Below are positions 16,415-24,897 of a stretch of 64,000 bases of DNA, piece by piece. A model generated the notes under the pieces. It was not told the DNA's origin and searched no databases. It saw only the letters and a list, made by a program, of their open reading frames with translations. This DNA is from JAIOSF01 sp963677755. GTDB lineage: Bacteria; Campylobacterota; Campylobacteria; Campylobacterales; Arcobacteraceae. The DNA lies in assembly GCA_963677755.1 (NCBI GenBank), contig OY782506.1:744001-808000 (forward strand), written 5' to 3'. How positions within the stretch are numbered: position 1 is the first letter of the stretch; the number at the start of each line of letters is the position of its first letter. The position numbers and the translations under genes were made by a program.

Positions 16415-16878
16415 TGACTTCTTCTAGTATTGTCCCTTTGAGTATAAAAGATATTCAAAGACTTACTGATTTAAGTTATAGTTTACTTAAGTACTTATTT
16501 GACAAAGAGATCCCTCAGTGGTTCAAAAACTCTTTTAACCAAGAGGAGTTTCGAAAAAGAATTCAAAGTAACGAGTATAAATATTTTGGCTTCAAAATAA
16601 AAAATAAAATAGTAGGTTTTATAGCAATAAAAGATGATAATCATCTTTTTCATCTTTTTGTTGATGAAAAATATCATCAACAGTATATAGGGAAAAAGCT
16701 ATGGGAGTATGTAAAAAAAAATATTGCATTTGAGACAATGAGTACAAATGCTTCATTATATGCTGTAAATGTATATGAATCGTTTGGATTTGTAAAACAA
16801 AAAGATATTCAAACTTATAAAGAGTTAGAATTTTTACCAATGGAATATAAAAAGAGAAATATTATATATTTTAAGTGA
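16414..16878 (+). CDS. GNAT-family N-acetyltransferase
   Basis: A 154-residue GNAT acetyltransferase: YFGFKIKNKIVGFIAIKDDNHLFHLFVDEKYHQQYIGKKLWEY contains the acetyl-CoA-binding strand and loop, although the usual Q/RxxGxG/A motif is reduced to QQYIGKK. The C-terminal NASLYAVNVYESFGFVKQ is a standard GNAT end. The ATG at 16414 overlaps the Nudix stop codon, so the two are coupled. Acceptor unknown. Confidence 0.82.
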   Translation: MTSSSIVPLSIKDIQRLTDLSYSLLKYLFDKEIPQWFKNSFNQEEFRKRIQSNEYKYFGFKIKNKIVGFIAIKDDNHLFHLFVDEKYHQQYIGKKLWEYVKKNIAFETMSTNASLYAVNVYESFGFVKQKDIQTYKELEFLPMEYKKRNIIYFK

Positions 16879-16913
16879 AATTCCTCACAATTGTTTTTGC
16901 TTCATAATATTCT

Positions 16914-17489
16914 TTATTTATTTTTTAAAGAATTCAAATATTCTTCTAATAATAAGATTGTATCACTATAGTCTTTAATATTTCCACTAGCCTTGGTTGC
17001 TAAAATAGCTCCCTCTAAAATTGCTGTAATGTATAGTGCAAGTTGAGAACTATTACAATTTTTTATCTCATTTGTTTCTATTGCTTTATCCAAAATTTTT
17101 TTTATATAGCCTCTAAATTTTGAATATACTTGTTTCATTAGTTTATTGAAATCTTCATCAATATTAGACATCTCTTGTACTATATTTGCTATGGGACAGC
17201 CTCTTTGAAAATCTTTTTGAGAGGTGTCTTTAAATCCTTCTATTAACTCTTTTAAAAATCCACTTTGAAGTTGCAATATCTCTCCATATTTTTCAAAAAA
17301 TCTTTCATCCATTTTTTCTGCTATGGCAACTAAACACATCTCTTTTTTATTTTTAAAATAGTGATACATAGAGCCTTTATGAACATTAGATTTTTTTAAT
17401 ATATCTGCTAAAGAGGCTCCTTGATAGCCGTAAGAATATATCTCTTCAAATGTTATATCTATTAGTTTTTGTCGTGTAGTTTTATTCAT
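16914..17489 (-). CDS. TetR/AcrR-family repressor
   Basis: A 191-residue regulator with an N-terminal helix-turn-helix (TRQKLIDITFEEIYSYGYQGASLADILKKSNVHKGSMYHYF...) of TetR type. The C-terminal domain includes RGCPIANIVQEMS, which resembles the AcuR/TetR_C groups. It is divergent from a CMD-family gene across a 93-base spacer with two matching palindromes, so autoregulation and control of the CMD gene are likely. The inducer is unknown. Confidence 0.88.
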   Translation of the reverse strand: MNKTTRQKLIDITFEEIYSYGYQGASLADILKKSNVHKGSMYHYFKNKKEMCLVAIAEKMDERFFEKYGEILQLQSGFLKELIEGFKDTSQKDFQRGCPIANIVQEMSNIDEDFNKLMKQVYSKFRGYIKKILDKAIETNEIKNCNSSQLALYITAILEGAILATKASGNIKDYSDTILLLEEYLNSLKNK

Positions 17490-17513
17490 AGTAGAAAGTA
17501 TAACATAACTTAC

Positions 17514-17529
17514 TTGACTAATTAGTCAA
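17514..17529. promoter_or_regulatory. TetR-type operator O1
   Basis: TTGACTAATTAGTCAA is a perfect 16-base palindrome. It lies just downstream of the minus-strand -10 TATAAT (17530-17535), so a bound repressor would cover the start of the tetR transcript. Confidence 0.75.
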
Positions 17530-17537
17530 ATTATACT
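17530..17537. promoter_or_regulatory. Overlapping divergent -10 boxes
   Basis: Read on the minus strand 17535-17530 gives TATAAT for the tetR gene; read on the plus strand 17532-17537 gives TATACT for the CMD gene. The two boxes overlap almost exactly, between the two operators. Confidence 0.55.
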
Positions 17538-17547
17538 ACACTTTTAT

Positions 17548-17563
17548 TTGACTAAATAGTCAA
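17548..17563. promoter_or_regulatory. TetR-type operator O2
   Basis: TTGACTAAATAGTCAA matches O1 at 15 of 16 positions and is palindromic except at its centre. Its centre is 34 bases from that of O1, and it lies just downstream of the plus-strand -10 box, so it would block transcription of the CMD gene. Confidence 0.75.
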
Positions 17564-17582
17564 GTAATAAAAAGGATACAAT

Positions 17583-18116
17583 ATGCCAATAATTAAAACA
17601 TATGAAAATAATGAAGCAACAGGTGAGTTAAAAGAACTTTATGAAAAAATTATCGCAATGAGAGGGGAGGTTGGTAACAATGCAAAATTATTTAGTTCAA
17701 GTACTGAACTTCTAAAGCAACAAATGAGTTTTATAAAATATTATATGAGTCATTCAACACTATCTATGCCATTGTTAGCTTCTATTAGAGTGATGGTCTC
17801 GACAGAACAAAGTTGTGCATTTTGTGTAGATTTTAATACGGCAATGCTCGTTAATATGGCAGGGTGGACTGTAGAACAAGTAGAAGTTATGCGTAAAGAT
17901 GTTACAAAATCAAATTTACCTCAAGAAGAGGTAGCACTTTTAGAGTTTGTAATAAAAGCTGTAAAAAATGCACATGAAGTAAATGAAGTAGATATGGATA
18001 CCCTTCGTAAATTACAATGGAGTGATAAAGATATTCTAGATGCTGTTAATCATGGAGCAAGAATGTTGGCAACAGATATTATTTTTAATACTTTTAAAAT
18101 TGAGAATTATGGGTGA
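17583..18116 (+). CDS. Carboxymuconolactone decarboxylase (CMD/AhpD-like) family protein
   Basis: A 177-residue protein with the CMD/AhpD-like core: LLASIRVMVSTEQSCAFCVDFNTAML carries a CxxC pair (SCAFC) followed by a conserved His-like position replaced by Asp/Asn, as seen in peroxidase-like members. The C-terminal DILDAVNHGARMLATDIIFNTF is typical. Such proteins act as alkyl-hydroperoxide reductases or as small lactone decarboxylases; the CxxC favours a redox role. It is controlled by the divergent TetR protein through two operators, with AAAGGATAC as ribosome site. Confidence 0.85.
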   Translation: MPIIKTYENNEATGELKELYEKIIAMRGEVGNNAKLFSSSTELLKQQMSFIKYYMSHSTLSMPLLASIRVMVSTEQSCAFCVDFNTAMLVNMAGWTVEQVEVMRKDVTKSNLPQEEVALLEFVIKAVKNAHEVNEVDMDTLRKLQWSDKDILDAVNHGARMLATDIIFNTFKIENYG

Positions 18117-18134
18117 TGTATGCTATTATAAGAT

Positions 18135-18569
18135 ATGAAAAAAATCTTAAATTATATAAAAGTTAGTGATACTATTTCAACTTCAGGACAACCTTCCAAA
18201 AAGCAGTTTAAAAAAATTGCAAAAGAAGGTTTTGAAGTTGTGATAAATCTTGCTACTCACTTGAAATGTAGAGGTGCACTTGAAGATGAAGATAAAATAG
18301 TATCTAAAAATAGTATGATTTATTTTCATATCCCAATCTCATGGGAAAAGCCAGAGATTGAGAGACTCAAATTCTTTTTAAAACTTCTTGAAAGTTTAGA
18401 GGCACAAAATAAAAAAGTATTTATCCATTGTGTCAAAAACTATAGAGTATCAATATTTATTTACAAATATAAAAAAGATATTTTAAAACAAAAAAATGTT
18501 CAGTTAATAGCTCCTAAAAACTACAAACCAAATTTAGTTTGGAAAAGAGTTTTAGAAACCAAGTATTAG
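18135..18569 (+). CDS. Protein tyrosine phosphatase-like protein (DUF442/BLH-like)
   Basis: A 144-residue protein with the small phosphatase fold: SDTISTSGQPSKKQFKKIAKEGFEVVINLA is the typical DUF442 (beta-lactamase-hydrolase-like phosphatase) start. The active-site loop reads VFIHCVKNYRVS, i.e. HCx4R, one residue shorter than the classic HCx5R but as I recall normal for this subgroup. It follows the CMD gene by 18 bases and is probably cotranscribed. Substrate unknown. Confidence 0.75.
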   Translation: MKKILNYIKVSDTISTSGQPSKKQFKKIAKEGFEVVINLATHLKCRGALEDEDKIVSKNSMIYFHIPISWEKPEIERLKFFLKLLESLEAQNKKVFIHCVKNYRVSIFIYKYKKDILKQKNVQLIAPKNYKPNLVWKRVLETKY

Positions 18570-18580
18570 AATAATATTTA

Positions 18581-19717
18581 TTATGCTAAAGGTAGTGTAA
18601 TAGTGAATTTTGCACCTTTGTATTCTTCATTATCATGGGTAAAAACTTCATTTTCTACTTGAATTGTACCTTTGAGATTTTTGGTAATAATTGTATGTGT
18701 AATATAAAGACCAAGCCCCGTACCATTTTCATTTTCTTTTGTGGTGAAGTAAGGTTCAAAAATTCGTTCTAGTATTTTATGAGGAATCCCTCCTGCATTA
18801 TCTTTGATAGTGATAATTATATTATTGTCTTCAGTGGTAACTGTGAAAATAAATACAAGTTTTTCTCTCAAATGGGAAGCATTGCGTAAAGCATCTTTAG
18901 CATTGTTCAATATATTGATGATAGCTTGTAAAAGTTGATTTGGATCTCCAAAAGAGTTGATTTTACTATCTATATCTTTCACTGTTTTAATCATATTTTG
19001 ATCAAATGAAGCACTGACTAAGTCTACACATTTATGGAGATATTCTTGAAGATTAAATACTTTATCATTTTCTTTAGGATTAAAAAAATTTTTAAAATCA
19101 TCAATTGTTTGTGCTAGATATTGTACATGTTCATTGATTAAATCACATTTTAAATTAAACTCATCATCTGTTAATCTGTCATTTTCTTTTAAAACTTTCA
19201 TCCCAGTTGCACTCGTAGATATAATTGAAAGTGGTTGTTTCCATTGGTGACCAATATTACCTATCATTTCACCCATTGCAGCTAGTTTAGAACTTTGTAA
19301 TAACATCTGTTCTTTCTTGTTTAGTTCTTCTTTTAGTTGTATTGTATGGAAGATATTTAAAACTTTTTTCTCTAGTAATTCTAAGTTGATGGGTTTTAGT
19401 AAGTACCCCTCCACTTGTAACTCAATAGCTTCTTGAAAATAATCCACATCACTAAAAGCAGTAGTAAAAATAATCTGACTATTTGAATCTATTTGTTTGA
19501 TTTTTTTTGACATCTCTATCCCATCCATAAGTGGCATTCTAATATCTGTAATAACTATATCAGGGGTATATTTATTAAATAATTCTAGTCCTTGAAAACC
19601 ATCATCTGCTCTATACAAAACCTCACAAAAATCCTCTAAAACTTCTGATAATTCATCTTGTATCTCTTTTTCATCTTCTACATACAAAATTGATTGTATT
19701 TTATTTTCTTTATTCAT
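18581..19717 (-). CDS. Response-regulator-fused histidine kinase (REC-HisKA-HATPase)
   Basis: A 378-residue soluble protein. Residues 1-125 are a receiver domain (phosphoacceptor in IVITDIRMPLMDG, Lys in GYLLKPI). Residues 140-378 are a kinase with H-box GNIGHQWKQPLSIIS, N-box ILNNAKDALR, G1 IKDNAGGIP and G2 GTGLGLYI. There is no membrane segment or sensor domain, so it probably works inside a relay started by the upstream triple-SBP kinase. It is the last gene of a three-gene operon, one base after the preceding stop. Confidence 0.9.
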   Translation of the reverse strand: MNKENKIQSILYVEDEKEIQDELSEVLEDFCEVLYRADDGFQGLELFNKYTPDIVITDIRMPLMDGIEMSKKIKQIDSNSQIIFTTAFSDVDYFQEAIELQVEGYLLKPINLELLEKKVLNIFHTIQLKEELNKKEQMLLQSSKLAAMGEMIGNIGHQWKQPLSIISTSATGMKVLKENDRLTDDEFNLKCDLINEHVQYLAQTIDDFKNFFNPKENDKVFNLQEYLHKCVDLVSASFDQNMIKTVKDIDSKINSFGDPNQLLQAIINILNNAKDALRNASHLREKLVFIFTVTTEDNNIIITIKDNAGGIPHKILERIFEPYFTTKENENGTGLGLYITHTIITKNLKGTIQVENEVFTHDNEEYKGAKFTITLPLA

Positions 19718-19718
19718 T

Positions 19719-21374
19719 TTAATCCCCTACTAAATTTGATGCTACTTGGTTTCGACCTTGATGTTTTGCTTTATACAATAGATCATCCACTTTTTTATAT
19801 AGTATTTCATTATCATCAATTAGCGTAGCTTTTTCACAGATAAGTCCAGCAGAAATTGTTACATAAGAAGATATAGTATTTTTTTTGTGTTCTATTTTAA
19901 GTGATTCTACTTTATTAATAAGTTGTTTAATAAAAGTTATACTTTTTTCTGCACTGCTAGGTTTAAAAAGTACACCAAACTCTTCCCCTCCAAGTCTAAA
20001 AAGATAATCGTCAGCACGACCTAATTCCTCTTGCATACTTTTAACTACTGCTTGTAAAGCATGATCACCTTTTTGGTGTCCATAAGTATCGTTGTATTGT
20101 TTAAAATAATCAATGTCAAATATTGCAAATGCAATAAGTTCTTCATTTCTTTTTGCACTTTGAATATATTTTTGGATTATTTGATTATAATAGTGTCTAT
20201 TATAAGCTTTTGTTAATCCATCAACAATAGATAACTCTTCAACTTTTTTTAGGTTTGTAATATCATGGCGAATAGAGGTATATCCAATTTTTTTACCATC
20301 TTCATCAAAAGCAGGATATATTTTGACAAACACCCAATAATCAACTTTATTTTTATCTCTATTTTGGATTTCACCCATCCAAACTTTATCTTGAGAAATA
20401 GTGTCCCATAACTCCTCATATAATGCTTCTTCAACATTTGGATTTCTCACAATATTATGTTTTTTACCTATTAACTCATCTTTTGTATATCCTGATATTT
20501 TACAAAAAGCTTCTGACGCATAAGTAATGACACCATCTAAATCAGTACTTGAAGTGATAATATTTTCATCAATAATATTAATATATTCAATAATTTTTTT
20601 ATGTGAATGAATCTCTTGAGTTATATCTTTTGTTGATAATAAAACTCTATTTTTGTCAGGCATTAACGCTAAAGATAAAGAGAGTATAATTTTTTTGTTA
20701 TCTTTTGATAAGAGGGTAATTTGAGAATGTTTGATATTTTTTTCATTTATTACTTCTTGAATAACTTTTTTTAATCCCTCTTGATCCTCTTTTATAGTTA
20801 AATCAATCGCACTTTTTTGTTTCAATATTTTAAGTGAATACCCCAGTAGATTTTCCAAAGCATTATTTGCATACGCAAAGTTAGCATTTAAGTCTAAAAT
20901 TGCGATACCATCTAAAGTAGTTGCTAAGATAGTTTCGAGTTCAGCTTTTTTCTTTAATTCATATTGTTTTTTTTTCTCTAATTCATGTTGTAAAGATTCA
21001 ATCCTAATAACCTTTTTGAGCATGCTTTCTAATAGACTTAAATCAACAGGTTTTACAACATATCCATCTGCATGTATCTCTATAGCATCTTGAAGGTACT
21101 TCATATCTGTAAAAGCAGTTGTAAATATGATATGACTTTCTTGATTTATTTTAAAAATTTCTTTTGATAATGTTATCCCATCCATTTTTGGCATTTTAAT
21201 ATCAGTAACAACTATTTTTGGTTGGTGTGTATTAAAAAGTTTGAGTCCCTCAACTCCATCACCTGCAATATACAAAACTTCACAAAAATCTTCTAAAAAT
21301 TCAGCTAACTCTTCTCTTACTGTATTTTCATCTTCAACATATAAAATAGATTCTATTTTTTTAAATTGTTTCAT
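19719..21374 (-). CDS. Diguanylate cyclase: REC-PAS-PAS-GGDEF
   Basis: A 551-residue response regulator making cyclic di-GMP. Residues 1-125 form the receiver (IVVTDIKMPKMDG), about 145-260 a PAS domain, about 265-385 a second PAS (TSSTDLDGVITYASEAFCKISGYTKDELIGKKHNIVRNP) with a PAC segment, and about 390-551 GGDEF with the active motif GGEEF in LFRLGGEEFGVLF. No clear RxxD inhibitory site was identified. Its start overlaps the stop of the sensor kinase upstream by four bases. It links the signal sensed by that kinase to cyclic di-GMP. Confidence 0.92.
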   Translation of the reverse strand: MKQFKKIESILYVEDENTVREELAEFLEDFCEVLYIAGDGVEGLKLFNTHQPKIVVTDIKMPKMDGITLSKEIFKINQESHIIFTTAFTDMKYLQDAIEIHADGYVVKPVDLSLLESMLKKVIRIESLQHELEKKKQYELKKKAELETILATTLDGIAILDLNANFAYANNALENLLGYSLKILKQKSAIDLTIKEDQEGLKKVIQEVINEKNIKHSQITLLSKDNKKIILSLSLALMPDKNRVLLSTKDITQEIHSHKKIIEYINIIDENIITSSTDLDGVITYASEAFCKISGYTKDELIGKKHNIVRNPNVEEALYEELWDTISQDKVWMGEIQNRDKNKVDYWVFVKIYPAFDEDGKKIGYTSIRHDITNLKKVEELSIVDGLTKAYNRHYYNQIIQKYIQSAKRNEELIAFAIFDIDYFKQYNDTYGHQKGDHALQAVVKSMQEELGRADDYLFRLGGEEFGVLFKPSSAEKSITFIKQLINKVESLKIEHKKNTISSYVTISAGLICEKATLIDDNEILYKKVDDLLYKAKHQGRNQVASNLVGD

Positions 21375-24300
21375 AGTGTTTTATCCTCTTTTAAATGGAT
21401 TGAGATAACAACCCCATCTTTTGTATTTTGCATCTTAATTGTACCATTCATATTATCTTCTATAATCATTTTAGACATATAGAGTCCCATTCCTGTACCA
21501 TCACCTTGTTCTTTTGTTGTGAAATATGGTTCAAAAACTCTTTTTAAAATCTTTTCATCAATTCCGCCACCATTGTCTTTAAACTCTATAATATCTTTTT
21601 TTAAATTTATAATGATTTTTGGTTCTATAATCTTATTAGTTACTAATGCATCTTTTGAATTACTAATTAAATTAATAATAACTTGTTGAAATTCGGTTTT
21701 ATATCCAGTGTATTTAAAACTCTCACCATTAAGTTCTATATGTATGTGATGGTTTTTTAATTGAGCATTTTGAATACTTATTACCTCTTCAATGGCATCT
21801 TTTACATTAAAGTTTCTTTTCTCTTTATCAATACGAAAAAAGTTTCTAAAATCATCAATAGTTTTACTCATAAAATCAATTGTATTTTTATTTTTTTGTA
21901 TAAACTCATGGATAAACTCTTCATCTATCTTATCTTTTCCATAAGCATATTTTAATTTTTGTATTCTAATACTTAGTTCATTTAAAGGTTGTCTCCATTG
22001 GTGAGCAATAGCTCCTATCATCTCACCCATTGAAGCCAGTTTACTTTGTTGTACTAAAATAGCATCTTGTTTTTCTTTTTCTTGTTTTGCTTCTATTTTT
22101 TCAGTAATATCTTGAACTGTGACTTTTCTTGAAAGTGGCTCGTGATGAATATCAAATTCATAGGATAAATAAAGTTCAAGATATTTAATATTATTGCTTT
22201 TTACATTAATTCTAATTATTAATGTATCAATGTTTAAGGGAGTCCCTTTGTATTTTTCATTTTTTTTCATAAAATCAATAAGATTTTGTTGCTCCTCTTT
22301 TATAACAGCAGAAATTAGTTTTTCTGAGGTGATTTCATCTGTTTCATTAAACTCATAAATATTAAAAAATTCTTTTGATACCCAGTACTGTCCAGTTTTT
22401 ATATCTTTTTTGATTGTTGCTATTTTCGCTAAATGTTGAGTGTCTTCATGGGTACGATTAAGTTCTTCTAGTTTATGTGTTGCTTTTTTTACTTCTATTT
22501 CAATTTTTTTATTTTGTTCTTTTAATGTTTTTTGTCTATATAAAATAAAAACAAATAATACTAAAGCTACAATAGAGATCCAATATGCAATAGTATAGTC
22601 TATTTTTTCACTACTACTGTGAATCCATTTATTGACAATCTCCTGTTTTTTCGTTTTATCCATATTGTCAATTAGTTTATTTAAAATAGAAACTAACTTT
22701 TGATTTTGTTTATTTACCATGATTTGAACATTAAAATTAAATTTACTTGTACCTGATATTTTCAGGTTTGTAAAGCTATATTTATTGAGTTCGTAATTAA
22801 TCACAGGGAGAATATCAGCAGCAGCGTAAACTTTCCCATTTGCTAACATATCTAGAGCTGTTTGAATATTTTTTACTGGTACAAATTTTATTTTTGGGTA
22901 GTGTTTAAGAAGTTGTTTATGAGCTGTATAGTTTCTCCCAACAGCTACTGTTTTACCCTCAAGCTCTTTTAAATCAATTAAAAAATTTTCTTTAACATTT
23001 GTAGCTATTGCAATGGGAAAAGAGGCATAAGGTTTTGTAAAAGAAGCATACTCTTCACGCTCTTTTATTTGAGAAGTAGCCCCAACTATAGTATTAGCAT
23101 TCTTTTTTACTAAATCTAATATTTTTTCAAAACTTCCAACAGCTTTATAAGTTACTTGTATATTTGTGTTTTTTGTTAATTCAGACCAAATATCTACTGA
23201 TATACCTTTTGGGATATCACTTTCATCAAAAATAAAAGGAATCCAACCATTTTCATTGTAATAGAGTGTAAATTTATGATTTCGTAGATATTTTTCTTCT
23301 TCTTTTGTAAGTAGGTTTTGAGAGTTTAAAGATAAAGACCATTTATTTTTTAACTCATCAATTTTATCTTTAGGAATCATAGATATTGCTTTGTCAAAAA
23401 TAGATTTTAAAATTTGATTATCTTTATGGAAAGCCATCTTAACCCCTTTTAGAGGAAAGGTGTCATTTACTAATCGTGTAGAGTATATACTAGTAATATA
23501 GCTATCTTCTAATATATAGTTTAAAACAGTAGAGTTTGCAATAATGGCATCAACGGTACCATTGAGAAGTTCTGAAATTAATTTTTTATTAGTACTATAT
23601 TTTTTTATTATTATTGTAGGGTAGTGCTTTGATAAAAGCTCTTCTTCGTAATATCCCTCAATAACACCAACATTTTTATTTGTTAACTCTTCTAAACTAG
23701 TGTATATTTTTTTCTTATTTGAAAAAAGTGATTTGAATGTAGCAAAAGTTGAATGATTTGAAAATATAAAATCTTTTTTACGATCATTTGTTATTACAAT
23801 ATTACCAATAATATCAATTTGCTTGTTTTTTAACATCTCTAAAGAATTTTGCCAAGAATAACCTTGAACAAAATCTATTTTTTTTTCGAGTGTTTCCCCA
23901 ATAAGTCTCATATAATCATTTGAAAAGCCTTTTGCTTCACCATTTTCTATAAAGTTATAAGGTATCCAGTCTTTTTCTACAGAGACTCTTAGTGTTTGAA
24001 GAGTGTCTAAATATTTTTTTTCGTTAAATGTTAAAATATTATCTATTTTTTTAGAATAGTTAGTTTTCAGAGTCCATTGTTCTGTAATATTTAATTTTTC
24101 TTCGTAAGTTATAGTATCTAGTGCTTTTGTAATTATTGAGTGAAGTATTGGTTTATTTGGATTTACAGCCGATATTGTGTTAAATTGAATATCTTCGATA
24201 ATATGTACAGACTTGAGTTGGGATAAAAAGTTATTTTTAATTTGATAATTTCCATTTATAGTAAACTCAATGAATACATCTGCTTGATTATTTAAAACCT

Positions 24301-24838
24301 TATTAAATCCTTGAAAAGGTGTTTTTACTTTTATGAGAGTAAAGTCTTTGTTATATTTTTCTAAAAAATTGTCTAATATAACAATATCTTGCATATAAGC
24401 AACACGCAAGCCTTTAAGGTCTTTTATTGAATTAATATTAAAATTTTTATTTTTTTTGTTAAAAACACTAAAAAGTAGTGAATACATTTTGTGTGTTGGA
24501 AGTAAGCCTATCTTTTTTGCAGTATCATATGCCATCATAGGGATAATATCAACTTTTCCATCAGCAGCATTTTGTAAATTTTGTTTCCAGTCTTCTAGTA
24601 TATAATTAAATTTAAGACCTGTTTTAGAAGCAACAATTTTATATAAGTCAGGAACTATTCCTGTGATTTTACCGTTGTCTTGTTCTATGAGTAGAGGTTG
24701 AAATTTTTCTGTGTAGCCTAGTGTTACTTCAGGATTATTTTTGATATAATCTTTTTCCTCTTGTGTAAGAGAGACCTCTTGTGCAAAAAGATTTAGTGTT
24801 AAAAAAAGAAAAAAAAGTACTATAATATTATATCTCAT
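21371..24838 (-). CDS. BvgS-like sensor kinase with three tandem SBP domains
   Basis: A 1155-residue membrane kinase. After a signal segment (LFFLFLTLNLFAQE) come three tandem bacterial extracellular solute-binding (SBP_bac_3) domains at about residues 20-260, 265-505 and 510-750. A membrane helix (IAYWISIVALVLFVFILY, ~755-773), coiled coil and PAS-like region follow. The kinase core has H-box GAIAHQWRQPLNELS, N-box ISNSKDAL, G1 FKDNGGGI and G2 GDGTGMGLYM. It starts the operon with the REC-PAS-GGDEF and REC-kinase genes. The three periplasmic domains suggest recognition of amino acids or similar small molecules; no ligand can be named. Confidence 0.9.
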   Translation of the reverse strand: MRYNIIVLFFLFLTLNLFAQEVSLTQEEKDYIKNNPEVTLGYTEKFQPLLIEQDNGKITGIVPDLYKIVASKTGLKFNYILEDWKQNLQNAADGKVDIIPMMAYDTAKKIGLLPTHKMYSLLFSVFNKKNKNFNINSIKDLKGLRVAYMQDIVILDNFLEKYNKDFTLIKVKTPFQGFNKVLNNQADVFIEFTINGNYQIKNNFLSQLKSVHIIEDIQFNTISAVNPNKPILHSIITKALDTITYEEKLNITEQWTLKTNYSKKIDNILTFNEKKYLDTLQTLRVSVEKDWIPYNFIENGEAKGFSNDYMRLIGETLEKKIDFVQGYSWQNSLEMLKNKQIDIIGNIVITNDRKKDFIFSNHSTFATFKSLFSNKKKIYTSLEELTNKNVGVIEGYYEEELLSKHYPTIIIKKYSTNKKLISELLNGTVDAIIANSTVLNYILEDSYITSIYSTRLVNDTFPLKGVKMAFHKDNQILKSIFDKAISMIPKDKIDELKNKWSLSLNSQNLLTKEEEKYLRNHKFTLYYNENGWIPFIFDESDIPKGISVDIWSELTKNTNIQVTYKAVGSFEKILDLVKKNANTIVGATSQIKEREEYASFTKPYASFPIAIATNVKENFLIDLKELEGKTVAVGRNYTAHKQLLKHYPKIKFVPVKNIQTALDMLANGKVYAAADILPVINYELNKYSFTNLKISGTSKFNFNVQIMVNKQNQKLVSILNKLIDNMDKTKKQEIVNKWIHSSSEKIDYTIAYWISIVALVLFVFILYRQKTLKEQNKKIEIEVKKATHKLEELNRTHEDTQHLAKIATIKKDIKTGQYWVSKEFFNIYEFNETDEITSEKLISAVIKEEQQNLIDFMKKNEKYKGTPLNIDTLIIRINVKSNNIKYLELYLSYEFDIHHEPLSRKVTVQDITEKIEAKQEKEKQDAILVQQSKLASMGEMIGAIAHQWRQPLNELSIRIQKLKYAYGKDKIDEEFIHEFIQKNKNTIDFMSKTIDDFRNFFRIDKEKRNFNVKDAIEEVISIQNAQLKNHHIHIELNGESFKYTGYKTEFQQVIINLISNSKDALVTNKIIEPKIIINLKKDIIEFKDNGGGIDEKILKRVFEPYFTTKEQGDGTGMGLYMSKMIIEDNMNGTIKMQNTKDGVVISIHLKEDKTL

Positions 24839-24897
24839 AATTGTAAATCCTAATGTTATATATAAGTGATTATTATTATACTTAGTTATTCATAAAG

